Positions 9,163 through 18,910 of a stretch of 64,000 bases of DNA are shown piece by piece; position 1 is the stretch's first letter; the number at the start of each line of letters is the position of its first letter. Source of the stretch: Microbacteriaceae bacterium 3FA27C10. GTDB lineage: Bacteria; Actinomycetota; Actinomycetes; Actinomycetales; Microbacteriaceae. Position numbers and translations under genes: made by a program. Below the pieces are notes generated by a model. That model was not told the origin of the DNA. It saw only the letters and a program-made list of their open reading frames with translations, and searched no databases. Location of the stretch: the NCBI GenBank assembly GCA_005502775.1, contig SCNI01000015.1, positions 16,736 to 80,735 on the forward strand, in the 5' to 3' direction.

Positions 9163-9696
9163 CTAGCTGTTACCGGGCGGACCGTCGACGACTCCGACCT
9201 TCTTCAGCTCGCCCGTGCGGAAGAAGTTGAAGGCCTTCGCGACCTTCTCGGGCGACCCGGCCACCACGAGGGTGTCGCCGGGGAAGACCTTGAAGTCGGG
9301 GGCAGGGGCGGGGTTGGTGGACTCGCCGCGCACGACGGCCACCACGGTGAGGCCGGCGATCCCGCGCTCGGCCGGGCTGCCGAGCGGTTGCCCGGCGATG
9401 TGGTCTTCGTAGTCGACCGTGAACCAGTCGATGCTGAGACCCGGGATCTGGTCGAGCGCCGTGAGCGACTCGGTGATCTGGGTGCCGCCGAGCAGCTCGG
9501 CGAGCGTGTGCGCCTCGTCTTCGGAGAGGCGCAGCGACACCTTCGTCGCATCCGGCCCGCCGTCGTCGTCGGAGAAGGTGATCAGGTCGCTGTGCCCCGA
9601 GCGGTGCGCGATCACGCCCACCTTGCCCCCGTCGGACGTGATGAAGGTGTGCAGCACCCCCACGCCGGGAAGCTTCACGCGGCGAACGTCGACCAT
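9163..9696 (-). CDS. TrkA_C-domain regulatory subunit of the antiporter (KhtT-like)
   Basis: A 177-residue cytosolic protein. The N-terminal 85 residues (VRRVKLPGVGVLHTFITSDG) match the KhtT N-domain, and the second half holds a TrkA_C fold (ERGIAGLTVVAVVRGES, then FKVFPGDTLVVAGSPEKV). In the known KhtTU system this subunit controls the pump and binds cyclic-di-AMP. By analogy it controls the antiporter encoded 9 bases downstream. The ATG at 9696 follows a clear GGAGGAGA-like ribosome site. Identity of the bound nucleotide is inference. Confidence 0.82.
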   Translation of the reverse strand: MVDVRRVKLPGVGVLHTFITSDGGKVGVIAHRSGHSDLITFSDDDGGPDATKVSLRLSEDEAHTLAELLGGTQITESLTALDQIPGLSIDWFTVDYEDHIAGQPLGSPAERGIAGLTVVAVVRGESTNPAPAPDFKVFPGDTLVVAGSPEKVAKAFNFFRTGELKKVGVVDGPPGNS

Positions 9697-9746
9697 TGCT
9701 GTCTCCTCCAGAAGTCATCGCGGAATCGCGATACCTCCATTTTAGG

Positions 9747-9772
9747 CCCGGCCGGAGAGAGCCCCGGCCGGG
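9747..9772 (-). terminator. GC-rich hairpin downstream of glpD
   Basis: A 9-bp perfect stem (CCCGGCCGG / CCGGCCGGG) around an 8-base loop follows the glpD stop. There is no T-run on the minus strand, so it is a weak or processing-type terminator. Confidence 0.45.
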
Positions 9773-9831
9773 TCCTGTCAGCCTGTGGAGAACGAGACGC
9801 GATCGCGCGCCGGGCAGAACTCAGCCGGCAC

Positions 9832-11562
9832 TCAGTCGGCGGCCACGATGTCCGGCGCCTCCAGGCGGATGCGCTCGGCCGATTCGTCGTCGGGCTGCAG
9901 CTGGCTGGCGCGTTCCGCCGCGACCCGCTCGAGGTAGAAGGCCACCTCGCGCTCGATCTGCTCGTCGTCCCAGCCCAGCACCCCGCCCATCAGCCGTGCG
10001 GCGACCGGCGCGGCCGAGACCCCGCGGTCCCAGGCCTCGATCGAGATGCGGGTGCGGCGGGCGAGCACGTCGTCGAGGTGCAGCGCGCTCTCGTGCGAGG
10101 CGGCGTAGACCACCTCGGCACCGATGTAGTCGTCGGCCCCGGGCAGCGGCTCGGCGAGCGTCGGGTCGTCGAGGATGAGATCGAGCAGTTCGTCGGTGAG
10201 CGTTCCGTAGCGGTTGAGCAGATGCTCGATCCGCACGGTGTGCACCCCGAACTTGCGCGCGATCTTGCCACGCTTGTTCCAGGCCGCCTGGTACCCCTCC
10301 GCGCCGAGCAGCGCGATGTCCTGCGTGACCGAAGGTGAGATCTTGCCGTCGAGGGCCGAGACCGCCGCATCGATCGCATCCTTCGCCATGATGCGGTAGG
10401 TGGTCCACTTGCCGCCCGCGATCACCACCAGGCCGGGCACCGAGTGCGCCACGAGGTGCTCGCGCGACAGCTTGGAGGTCTGGTCGCTCTCTCCGGCGAG
10501 CAGGGGGCGCAGGCCCGCGTAGACACCCTCCACGTCCTCCCGCGTGAGCGGCACGGCGAGAACCGTGTTGACGTGCTCGAGCACGTAGTCGATGTCGGCG
10601 GCGGTGGCGGCCGGATGCGCCTTGTCGAGATGCCAGTCGGTGTCGGTCGTGCCGATGAGCCAGTGCCGCCCCCACGGGATGACGAACAGCACGCTCTTCT
10701 CGGTGCGCAGCAGCAGGCCCGACTTGCCCTGGAAGCGGTCGCGCGGCACCACGAGGTGGATGCCCTTCGAGGCGCGCACCTTGAACTGGCCGCGCTCCCC
10801 CACCATGGCCTGCGTCTCGTCGGTCCAGACGCCGGTGGCGTTCACGACCTGCTTGGCGCGGATCTCGAACTTCTCCCCGGTCTCGAGGTCGTGGGCGTGC
10901 ACGCCCACGACGCGCTCCCCCACCTTGATGAAGCCCTCCACCTTCACCCGGCTGGCGACGTGCGCCCCGTACGAGGAGGCGGTGCGCGCGAGGCTCGCCA
11001 CATAGCGGGCGTCGTCGACCTGGGCGTCGTAGTAGGTCATGCCTCCCACGAAGGCGTCCTTCGCGAGACTCGGCATAAGCGCCTGCACCTGCCTCTTCGA
11101 GAGGTGGCGGTGGTGCGGTACCCCGGGAGGGCGGCCCCCGGTGTAGGAGAAGATGTCGTAGAGCAGCATGCCGGCGCCGACGTAGGCGCGCTCGATGACC
11201 CGCTTGTTCAAGGGGTAGAGAAAGCGCACGGGCTTCACGAGGTGCGGCGCGATGCGCTGCAGCAACAGACCGCGTTCGATCAGGGCCTCGCGCACCAGCC
11301 GGAAATCGAGCTGCTCGAGGTAGCGGATGCCGCCGTGCACGAGCTTCGACGAGCGGCTCGAGGTGCCGGAGGCCCAGTCACGGGCCTCGACCAGGCCGAC
11401 CCGCAGCCCTCGGGTCACCGCATCCAGCGCACTGCCGGTTCCGACGATGCCGCCGCCCACGACGAGGATGTCGAGCTCTTTCGACTTCAGCGTCTCGATG
11501 GCCGCCGCCCGCTCCTCGGGCCCGATCTTGGTGGAGTGCGAAACCGAGTTGTTCGTGGCCAT
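9832..11562 (-). CDS. glpD: Aerobic glycerol-3-phosphate dehydrogenase
   Basis: A 576-residue flavoenzyme that oxidises glycerol-3-phosphate to dihydroxyacetone phosphate and passes electrons to quinone. The FAD dinucleotide-binding motif VVGGGIVGTG lies near residue 35, followed by the family signature SGTSSRSSKLVHGGIRYLE. Further on are IPWGRHWLIGTTDTDW and GGKWTTYRIMAKDAID, both typical of GlpD. The C-terminal domain (from about 400) is the DAO_C region. The ATG at 11562 follows AAGGAGAG. It is preceded by guaB3, with 73 bases between. No glycerol kinase or facilitator is adjacent. Confidence 0.95.
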   Translation of the reverse strand: MATNNSVSHSTKIGPEERAAAIETLKSKELDILVVGGGIVGTGSALDAVTRGLRVGLVEARDWASGTSSRSSKLVHGGIRYLEQLDFRLVREALIERGLLLQRIAPHLVKPVRFLYPLNKRVIERAYVGAGMLLYDIFSYTGGRPPGVPHHRHLSKRQVQALMPSLAKDAFVGGMTYYDAQVDDARYVASLARTASSYGAHVASRVKVEGFIKVGERVVGVHAHDLETGEKFEIRAKQVVNATGVWTDETQAMVGERGQFKVRASKGIHLVVPRDRFQGKSGLLLRTEKSVLFVIPWGRHWLIGTTDTDWHLDKAHPAATAADIDYVLEHVNTVLAVPLTREDVEGVYAGLRPLLAGESDQTSKLSREHLVAHSVPGLVVIAGGKWTTYRIMAKDAIDAAVSALDGKISPSVTQDIALLGAEGYQAAWNKRGKIARKFGVHTVRIEHLLNRYGTLTDELLDLILDDPTLAEPLPGADDYIGAEVVYAASHESALHLDDVLARRTRISIEAWDRGVSAAPVAARLMGGVLGWDDEQIEREVAFYLERVAAERASQLQPDDESAERIRLEAPDIVAAD

Positions 11563-11635
11563 GGGACTCTCCTTCAGCGCAGCGTCATCGCAGACTCACC
11601 GTCGGGCCGGCAGCCCATGGTGTCTGCTCCCCACG

Positions 11636-12754
11636 CTAATGACCCAGGTAGGGAGCCACAACCACTTCGATGCGCTGGAATTCCTTGAGGTCGGAGTATC
11701 CGGTGGTCGCCATCGAGCGGCGCAGCGCGCCGATCAGGTTGGCGGTGCCGTCGGCGACCGGCGAGGGCCCGTAGAGCACCTGCTCGAGCGACGCCACCTG
11801 GCCGACGTGAACGCGGTTGCCACGCGGCAGCTGCGAGTGGTGCGCCTCGGGACCCCAGTGCCAGCCGCCGCCGGGGGCGTCGCTGGCGCGGGCGAGCGCG
11901 GTGCCGAGCATGACGGCATCCGCTCCCATCGAGATGGCCTTCACGATGTCGCCGGAGGTGCCGAGGCCGCCGTCGGCGATCACGTGCACGTAGCGGCCGC
12001 CCGACTCGTCCATGTAGTCGCGGCGGGCGCCGGCCACGTCGGCCACGGCCGTCGCCATGGGGGCGTGGATGCCGAGCGTCGCGCGGGTGGTGGATGCCGC
12101 GCCGCCGCCGAAGCCCACGAGCACGCCGGCGGCGCCGGTGCGCATGAGGTGCAGAGCCGCGGTGTAGGTGGCGGCGCCGCCCACGATGACGGGCACGTCG
12201 AGTTCGTAGATGAACTTCTTGAGGTTGAGCGGTTCGACGGTCTTCGACACGTGCTCGGCCGAGACGGTGGTGCCGCGGATGACGAAGAGGTCGACGCCGG
12301 CGGCGACGACCGTCTCGTAGAGCTCCTGGGTGCGCTGCGGCGAGAGCGCGCCGGCGACGGTCACTCCGGATGCGCGGATCTCGGCCAGGCGGGCGGCGAC
12401 CAGCTCGGGCTTGATGGGCTCGGCGTAGATCTGCTGCATCCGCTCGGTGGCACGGCCCTCGGGCAGTTCGCGGATCTCCGCGAGCAGGGGCTCGGGGTCT
12501 TCGTAGCGGGTCCAGAGACCCTCGAGGTCGAGCACGCCGAGGCCGCCGAGCTGGCCGATCATGATGGCGGTCTGCGGTGAGACGACCGAGTCCATCGGGG
12601 CGGCGAGCACCGGGATGTCGAAGTGGTAGGCGTCGATCGACCAGCTCACCGAGACGTCCTGCGGATCGCGCGTGCGGCGCGAAGGGACGACGGCGATGTC
12701 GTCGAAGGCGTAGACGCGGCGGCCCCGCTTGGAGCGTCCGATTTCAATTTCCAT
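11636..12754 (-). CDS. guaB3: GuaB3-family IMP dehydrogenase-related protein
   Basis: A 372-residue TIM-barrel protein from the IMPDH/GMPR superfamily that lacks the CBS pair of true GuaB. It shows VLAAPMDSVVSP (about 49-60) and VIADGGLGTSGDIVKAISMG. The loop that in IMPDH carries the catalytic cysteine reads GFGGGAASTTR, with Ser221 where Cys is expected. The function is therefore uncertain, and IMP dehydrogenase activity is doubtful. The ATG at 12754 is chosen. GTG at 12757 is possible, and TAGGAT lies at 12763-12768. It follows guaB on the same strand beyond a long inverted repeat. Confidence 0.9.
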   Translation of the reverse strand: MEIEIGRSKRGRRVYAFDDIAVVPSRRTRDPQDVSVSWSIDAYHFDIPVLAAPMDSVVSPQTAIMIGQLGGLGVLDLEGLWTRYEDPEPLLAEIRELPEGRATERMQQIYAEPIKPELVAARLAEIRASGVTVAGALSPQRTQELYETVVAAGVDLFVIRGTTVSAEHVSKTVEPLNLKKFIYELDVPVIVGGAATYTAALHLMRTGAAGVLVGFGGGAASTTRATLGIHAPMATAVADVAGARRDYMDESGGRYVHVIADGGLGTSGDIVKAISMGADAVMLGTALARASDAPGGGWHWGPEAHHSQLPRGNRVHVGQVASLEQVLYGPSPVADGTANLIGALRRSMATTGYSDLKEFQRIEVVVAPYLGH

Positions 12755-12794
12755 CACGCCTCATCCTATCCGGCGCACTCCCCCACGACGCGAA

Positions 12795-12876
12795 GCGAGC
12801 CGGCCGAGGTTCTCGCTCCCGCCGCCTTCGAGCTCCGCTCAACCGAAGGCGGGAGCGAGAACCTCGGCCGGCTCGC
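12795..12876. repeat. Long inverted repeat between guaB and guaB3
   Basis: Arms 12795-12830 and 12844-12876 are complementary along their whole length apart from a 3-base insertion (GCC) in the left arm. They enclose a 13-base loop whose minus-strand reading begins GTTGAGCGGAGCTC. Folding would give a stem of about 33 bp. It lies just downstream of the guaB stop and just upstream of guaB3, so it may stabilise or terminate guaB mRNA, or be a REP-like element. Confidence 0.85.
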
Positions 12877-12892
12877 ATCCCCACGAATGAAC

Positions 12893-14524
<1,632 letters not shown>

Positions 14525-14581
14525 CTATTACTATCAGGCAAGCGTGCCGCTGGAGTCACGCACCGTCCCGAAGGGCAGAAC

Positions 14582-15985
14582 TTGACGACACAATCCGTGC
14601 CGGCCAGACAGATCGGTCGATTGCTCCACGACAGACGCCGTCTGACCGGGGCGTTGATGATCGTCTTCGCGCTCCTCGGCGTCTTCCTCTTCGGCACCTC
14701 GAGCCCGGCCTTCGCGGCCACCACGCCTCCCACGGCCTCGGCCTCGGCCTCGTGCACGGCCGATGCGACCACCGGATGCATCCAGGGCACCATCAACCAG
14801 CCGAGCGGTGACCCGGCGGTCGGGGTCTCCCTGCACGTCACCGGCGCCGGCGGCTTCGACGAGACCATCACCACCAACGACCAGGGCAAGTGGGTCGTCG
14901 CCATCACGACGGCGGGTCAGTACCAGGTCGAGGTCGACGAGAGCAGCCTCCCCGAAGGTCAGTCGCTCGACGCCTCGGCCACCAACCCCGCCACGGTCGA
15001 CGCCGCACTCAACAAGAACACCGGCCGCATCTTCAAGCTCACCGGCGGTTCGGGCGACAGCTCCTCGGGAACCACCGCACCCACGGATTCGTCGGGCGGC
15101 GTGACCTGGGAGCGCTTCCTGCAGCAGGCGGCCTCCGGCCTCCGCCTCGGCCTCCTGCTCGCGCTCGCCTCGGTCGGCCTCTCCTTGATCTACGGCACCA
15201 CCGGCCTCAGCAACTTCGCGCACGGCGAGCAGGTGACCCTCGGCGGCATCCTCGCCTACGTGTTCGCGAACCTGCTGGGCTGGAACCTCATCCTGGCCGC
15301 GATCGTGACCGTGGTGATCTGCGCGGCCACCGGGTACATCCAGGACTGGCTGATCTGGAAGCCGCTCCGAAGGCGCGGCATGTCGAACATGCAGATGATG
15401 ATCGTCACGATCGGCCTCTCCCTGGCACTGCAGTACACCTTCCAGTTCTTCATCGGAGCCGGCACGGTACGCATCGACCGGTCGAACCCGAAGACCGTCG
15501 ACCTCGGCGCCATCACGCTCTCCGAGCAATCGCTCTGGGCGATGCTCATCGCGGTGATCGCCATCGTGCTCGTCGGCTTCTTCCTGCTGCGCACTCGCAT
15601 CGGCCGGGCCACGCGCGCCGTCTCCGACAATCCCGCGCTCTCCGCCGCGTCGGGCATCAACGTCGACGGCATCATCCGGCTGGTGTGGACCCTCGCGGCC
15701 GGCCTCGCCGGCCTGGCCGGCATCATGCTCGGCCTGGTGCTGAACGGCATCAGCTGGCAGACGGGTCTCCAGCTGCTGCTGCTGATGTTCGCGGCCACCA
15801 CCCTGGGCGGCCTCGGAACCGCCTTCGGCGCCCTCGCCGGCGCCCTCATCATCGGCATGGTCGTCGAGCTCACGAACCTCGTTCTCCCGGGCGACTTCAA
15901 GTACGCGACCGCATTGCTCATCCTGATCCTCGTGCTGCTGATCCGGCCGCAGGGGATCTTCGGCCGCCGTGAGCGGATCGGTTAG
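14582..15985 (+). CDS. livH: Branched-chain amino acid ABC permease LivH with an exported N-terminal domain
   Basis: A 467-residue fusion. Residues 1-45 form a signal peptide or signal anchor (RRR, long hydrophobic run, cleavage-like SPAFA|ATT). About 58-155 look like an Ig-like/carboxypeptidase-regulatory fold (GCIQGTINQPSGDPAVGVSL, TNDQGKWVVAITTAGQYQVEV) with Cys58 and Cys66 as a possible disulfide. A Ser/Gly/Thr linker follows, and from about 176 comes a standard LivH permease (GLSLIYGTTGLSNFAHGEQVTLGG). Typical LivH is about 290 residues. The start is a TTG at 14582 with GAAGGG upstream and no ATG available. First gene of livHMGF. Confidence 0.9.
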   Translation: MTTQSVPARQIGRLLHDRRRLTGALMIVFALLGVFLFGTSSPAFAATTPPTASASASCTADATTGCIQGTINQPSGDPAVGVSLHVTGAGGFDETITTNDQGKWVVAITTAGQYQVEVDESSLPEGQSLDASATNPATVDAALNKNTGRIFKLTGGSGDSSSGTTAPTDSSGGVTWERFLQQAASGLRLGLLLALASVGLSLIYGTTGLSNFAHGEQVTLGGILAYVFANLLGWNLILAAIVTVVICAATGYIQDWLIWKPLRRRGMSNMQMMIVTIGLSLALQYTFQFFIGAGTVRIDRSNPKTVDLGAITLSEQSLWAMLIAVIAIVLVGFFLLRTRIGRATRAVSDNPALSAASGINVDGIIRLVWTLAAGLAGLAGIMLGLVLNGISWQTGLQLLLLMFAATTLGGLGTAFGALAGALIIGMVVELTNLVLPGDFKYATALLILILVLLIRPQGIFGRRERIG

Positions 15986-15996
15986 AAGGGCGCATC

Positions 15997-16986
15997 ATGA
16001 ACGAACTGATGACAACACTCAACGCGATCCTGGCGTCGGCGCTCTCTCCGGGCACCGCGGCGCTGGCGATCGCGGCCATCGGCCTCAACATCCACTTCGG
16101 CTACACGGGTCTGCTCAACATGGGCCAGGCCGGCTTCATGCTGATCGGGGCATACGCCTTCGCCATCTCGATCATCGGCGGGCTGCCCCTCATCCTGGCG
16201 GTGATCATCGCTCTCGCCGCAGCCGTGCTCTTCGCGCTCGTCCTCGGGGTGCCGACGCTGAAACTGCGCGGCGACTATCTCGCGATCGTCACCATCTCGG
16301 CGGCGGAGATCATCCGCATGGTCGGGCGCTCGTCACTCCTCACGAACATCACGGGCGGCTCGAACGGCCTCGTCGGCAACAGCTATCGAGGCCCGTTCAC
16401 CGACCTCTCCTTCCTGGGTGACGGCCAGTCCGGCTTCGGCCCGTGGAACTACGACAACACGGGCTCCGACGGCTGGTGGATCCGGCTCGTCGCCTGGGCG
16501 CTCGTGGCGCTGTTCAGCGTGATGGTGTTCCTTCTCATGCGCAGCCCCTGGGGCCGTGTGCTCCGCGGCATCCGCGAAGACGAGGATGCCGTGCGCGCGC
16601 TCGGCAAGAACGTCTACTCCTACAAGATGCAGGCGCTCATCCTCGGCGGCGTACTCGGCGCAGTCGCCGGAGTGGTCTACATCCTGCCCGCTTCGCTGCA
16701 GGCCGACAGCATGGGCCGGTCGATGACCTTCTTCATCTGGACGGCGCTCCTGCTGGGCGGGGCGGCGACCATCTTCGGCCCCATCCTCGGCGCGATCGTG
16801 TTCTTCGCGCTGCGTCTCCTGGTTCAGGGCCTGGCCGGCCAGTTCGTGCCGGCGAGCATCATGACCTCGCAGCAGACCGAGCAGTTCTCCTGGATCCTGA
16901 TCGGTGTCACGCTGATGTTGATCGTGATCTTCCGTCCGCAGGGAATCCTCGGAAACAAGAAGGAGCTGAGCTTCAATGCCAGGTGA
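15997..16986 (+). CDS. livM: Branched-chain amino acid ABC permease LivM
   Basis: A 329-residue inner-membrane permease of about nine spans. GLNIHFGYTGLLNMGQAGFMLIGAYA near the N-terminus and LRGDYLAIVTISAAEIIRM are LivM hallmarks. GRVLRGIREDEDAVRALGKN is the coupling-helix (EAA-like) region that contacts the ATPases. It follows livH by 11 bases and overlaps the start of livG by 11 bases, so it is part of one operon. With LivH it forms the membrane channel for leucine, isoleucine, valine or related amides. The substrate is not determined by sequence. Confidence 0.94.
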   Translation: MNELMTTLNAILASALSPGTAALAIAAIGLNIHFGYTGLLNMGQAGFMLIGAYAFAISIIGGLPLILAVIIALAAAVLFALVLGVPTLKLRGDYLAIVTISAAEIIRMVGRSSLLTNITGGSNGLVGNSYRGPFTDLSFLGDGQSGFGPWNYDNTGSDGWWIRLVAWALVALFSVMVFLLMRSPWGRVLRGIREDEDAVRALGKNVYSYKMQALILGGVLGAVAGVVYILPASLQADSMGRSMTFFIWTALLLGGAATIFGPILGAIVFFALRLLVQGLAGQFVPASIMTSQQTEQFSWILIGVTLMLIVIFRPQGILGNKKELSFNAR

Positions 16987-17971
16987 TCCCGTGATCGACA
17001 TCCACGAAGGCTCCGCCGCCGCCCGGGCGGCTCTCGTCGGCCTCGACGGCAAGCCCGGTGTCTCGAAACCCGACTCCATCCTGACCGTCGACAACGTGGT
17101 GCGCCGCTTCGGCGGCATGACCGCGGTGAGCGTCGACCACCTCGAGGTGCAGCGCGGGGTCATCACCGCACTGATCGGGCCGAACGGCGCCGGCAAGACC
17201 ACCTTCTTCAACCTCATCACGGGCTTCGACAAGCCGAGTTCCGCGCCCCGGCTGATCGGTGGCCCGAAGGCCGGCGAGGCCGCCAAGTGGGAGTTCAACG
17301 GCACCCCGCTCGGGATGACCGGAGCCGCGAAAGTGGCGAAGCAGGGCATGGTGCGCACCTTCCAGCTCACCAAGGCGCTCGCCCGCATGACGGTCATGGA
17401 CAACATGCTGCTCGGCGCCCGCGACCAGCCCGGCGAGAACCTCTTCATCTCCCTCATCAAGCCGCTCTGGGCGGCACGGGAGAAGGAGGTCCACGCCAAG
17501 GCGGAGGAGCTGCTGCAGCGGTTCAAGCTCTACGAGAAGAAGGACGACCTGGCGGCGAGCCTGTCTGGCGGACAGAAGAAGCTCCTCGAGATGGCGCGGG
17601 CGCTCATGAGCGACCCCACCATGATCATGCTCGACGAGCCGATGGCGGGCGTGAACCCCGCGCTGACGCAGTCACTGCTCGGCCACATCCAGGCCCTGCG
17701 TGACGACGGCATGACCGTGCTCTTCGTGGAGCACGACATGCACATGGTGCGGCACATCTCCGACTGGGTGGTCGTGATGGCCGAGGGCCGTGTGGTGGCC
17801 GAAGGCCCTCCCGGCGACGTCATGGAAGACCAGGCGGTGATCGATGCCTACCTCGGCGCCCACCACAACACCGACCTGGGCGACGACTCCCTCCTCACCG
17901 ACGAGGTGGCTGAGGAGCTCGCGAAGGAGATCTCCGAAGAGGACGCGAACACCGAAGGGGAGAAGAAATGA
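16976..17971 (+). CDS. livG: Branched-chain amino acid ABC transporter ATPase LivG
   Basis: A 331-residue ATPase, longer than the usual 255-290 residues because of a ~35-residue N-terminal leader, an inserted stretch after Walker A (about 85-110, PRLIGGPKAGEAAKW), and an acidic C-terminal tail. Walker A GPNGAGKTTFFN, signature LSGGQKK, Walker B MIMLDEP and the H-loop VEHDMHM are intact. It starts inside the end of livM and its stop overlaps the livF start (ATGA). It powers the LivHM channel together with LivF. Confidence 0.94.
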   Translation: MPGDPVIDIHEGSAAARAALVGLDGKPGVSKPDSILTVDNVVRRFGGMTAVSVDHLEVQRGVITALIGPNGAGKTTFFNLITGFDKPSSAPRLIGGPKAGEAAKWEFNGTPLGMTGAAKVAKQGMVRTFQLTKALARMTVMDNMLLGARDQPGENLFISLIKPLWAAREKEVHAKAEELLQRFKLYEKKDDLAASLSGGQKKLLEMARALMSDPTMIMLDEPMAGVNPALTQSLLGHIQALRDDGMTVLFVEHDMHMVRHISDWVVVMAEGRVVAEGPPGDVMEDQAVIDAYLGAHHNTDLGDDSLLTDEVAEELAKEISEEDANTEGEKK

Positions 17972-18759
17972 GCTTGGCTGCAGCCGCCTCGGCGCCCGAG
18001 CCCGTGATGCGGGCGACCGACCTGGTCGCCGGCTACCTGCCGGGCGTCAACATCCTGAACGGGTGCAATCTCGATGTCTACCCGGGCGAGCTGATCGGCA
18101 TCATCGGGCCGAACGGCGCCGGCAAGTCGACACTGCTCAAGGCTCTGTTCGGCCTCGTGAACGTGCGCTCCGGCAGCGTCACCCTGAACGGGCGGGACAT
18201 CACCGGTCAGAAGGCGAACAAGCTCGTGCAGGCCGGGGTGGGCTTCGTTCCGCAGACCAACAACGTCTTCCCCTCCCTCACCATCGAAGAGAACCTGCAG
18301 ATGGGGCTGTTCCTGCGCCCCAAGATGCTGAAGGAGCGGCTCGAGTCGATCTTCGACCTGTTCCCGGTGCTCGCAGACCGCCGCGCCCAGCGTGCGGGCT
18401 CCCTCTCGGGCGGAGAACGCCAGTCGGTCGCCATGGCGCGCGCTCTGATGATGGACCCCTCGGTGCTGCTGCTCGACGAGCCCTCCGCCGGGCTGTCGCC
18501 GGTGCGCCAGGACGAGACGTTCATCCGCACCCGCCGCATCAACAAGACCGGTGTCTCGATCATCATGGTGGAGCAGAACGCCCGCCGCTGCCTGCAGATC
18601 TGCGACCGCGGCTACGTGCTCGACCAGGGCCGAAACGCCTACACCGGCACCGGCCGCGAGCTCGCCGACGACCCGAAGGTGATCGAGCTCTACCTCGGAA
18701 CCCTTGCGAAGGACGTCGAGGCCGACGCCAAGGGCCCCGACGCCCCCGGCGCCATCTGA
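17968..18759 (+). CDS. livF: Branched-chain amino acid ABC transporter ATPase LivF
   Basis: A 263-residue ATPase of normal LivF length. Walker A GPNGAGKSTLLK, the Q-loop region VPQTNNVFPSLTIEENLQ, signature LSGGERQ, and Walker B VLLLDEPSAGLSP are all present. The usual H-loop histidine position reads IMVEQNARR, as is normal for LivF. It overlaps livG by four bases and is the last gene of livHMGF, ahead of a strong terminator. The partner binding proteins are encoded on the opposite strand just downstream. Confidence 0.95.
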   Translation: MSLAAAASAPEPVMRATDLVAGYLPGVNILNGCNLDVYPGELIGIIGPNGAGKSTLLKALFGLVNVRSGSVTLNGRDITGQKANKLVQAGVGFVPQTNNVFPSLTIEENLQMGLFLRPKMLKERLESIFDLFPVLADRRAQRAGSLSGGERQSVAMARALMMDPSVLLLDEPSAGLSPVRQDETFIRTRRINKTGVSIIMVEQNARRCLQICDRGYVLDQGRNAYTGTGRELADDPKVIELYLGTLAKDVEADAKGPDAPGAI

Positions 18760-18780
18760 CACGGCAGCTCTGCTGCGCCG

Positions 18781-18824
18781 AACGGCTGCGGGCCCGACCA
18801 TCACCGGTCGGGCCCGCAGCCGTT
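18781..18824 (+). terminator. Terminator of livHMGF
   Basis: A perfect 19-bp stem at 18781-18799 and 18806-18824 with a 6-base loop, 22 bases after the livF stop. The stem contains GGCTGCGGGCCCGACC. Confidence 0.9.
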
Positions 18825-18854
18825 AATGCGACGCCACCGGCCCCGGAAACGCCG

Positions 18855-18890
18855 AGAGCGGGCCCGACCCCGGAGGATCGGACCCGCTCT
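18855..18890 (-). terminator. Terminator of the livK gene
   Basis: A 13-bp stem with one mismatch (AGAGCGGGCCCGA / TCGGACCCGCTCT, 10-base loop) lies just after the minus-strand livK stop at 18911. Confidence 0.7.
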
Positions 18891-18910
18891 GCGGTCGAGG
18901 CGACTACTCC

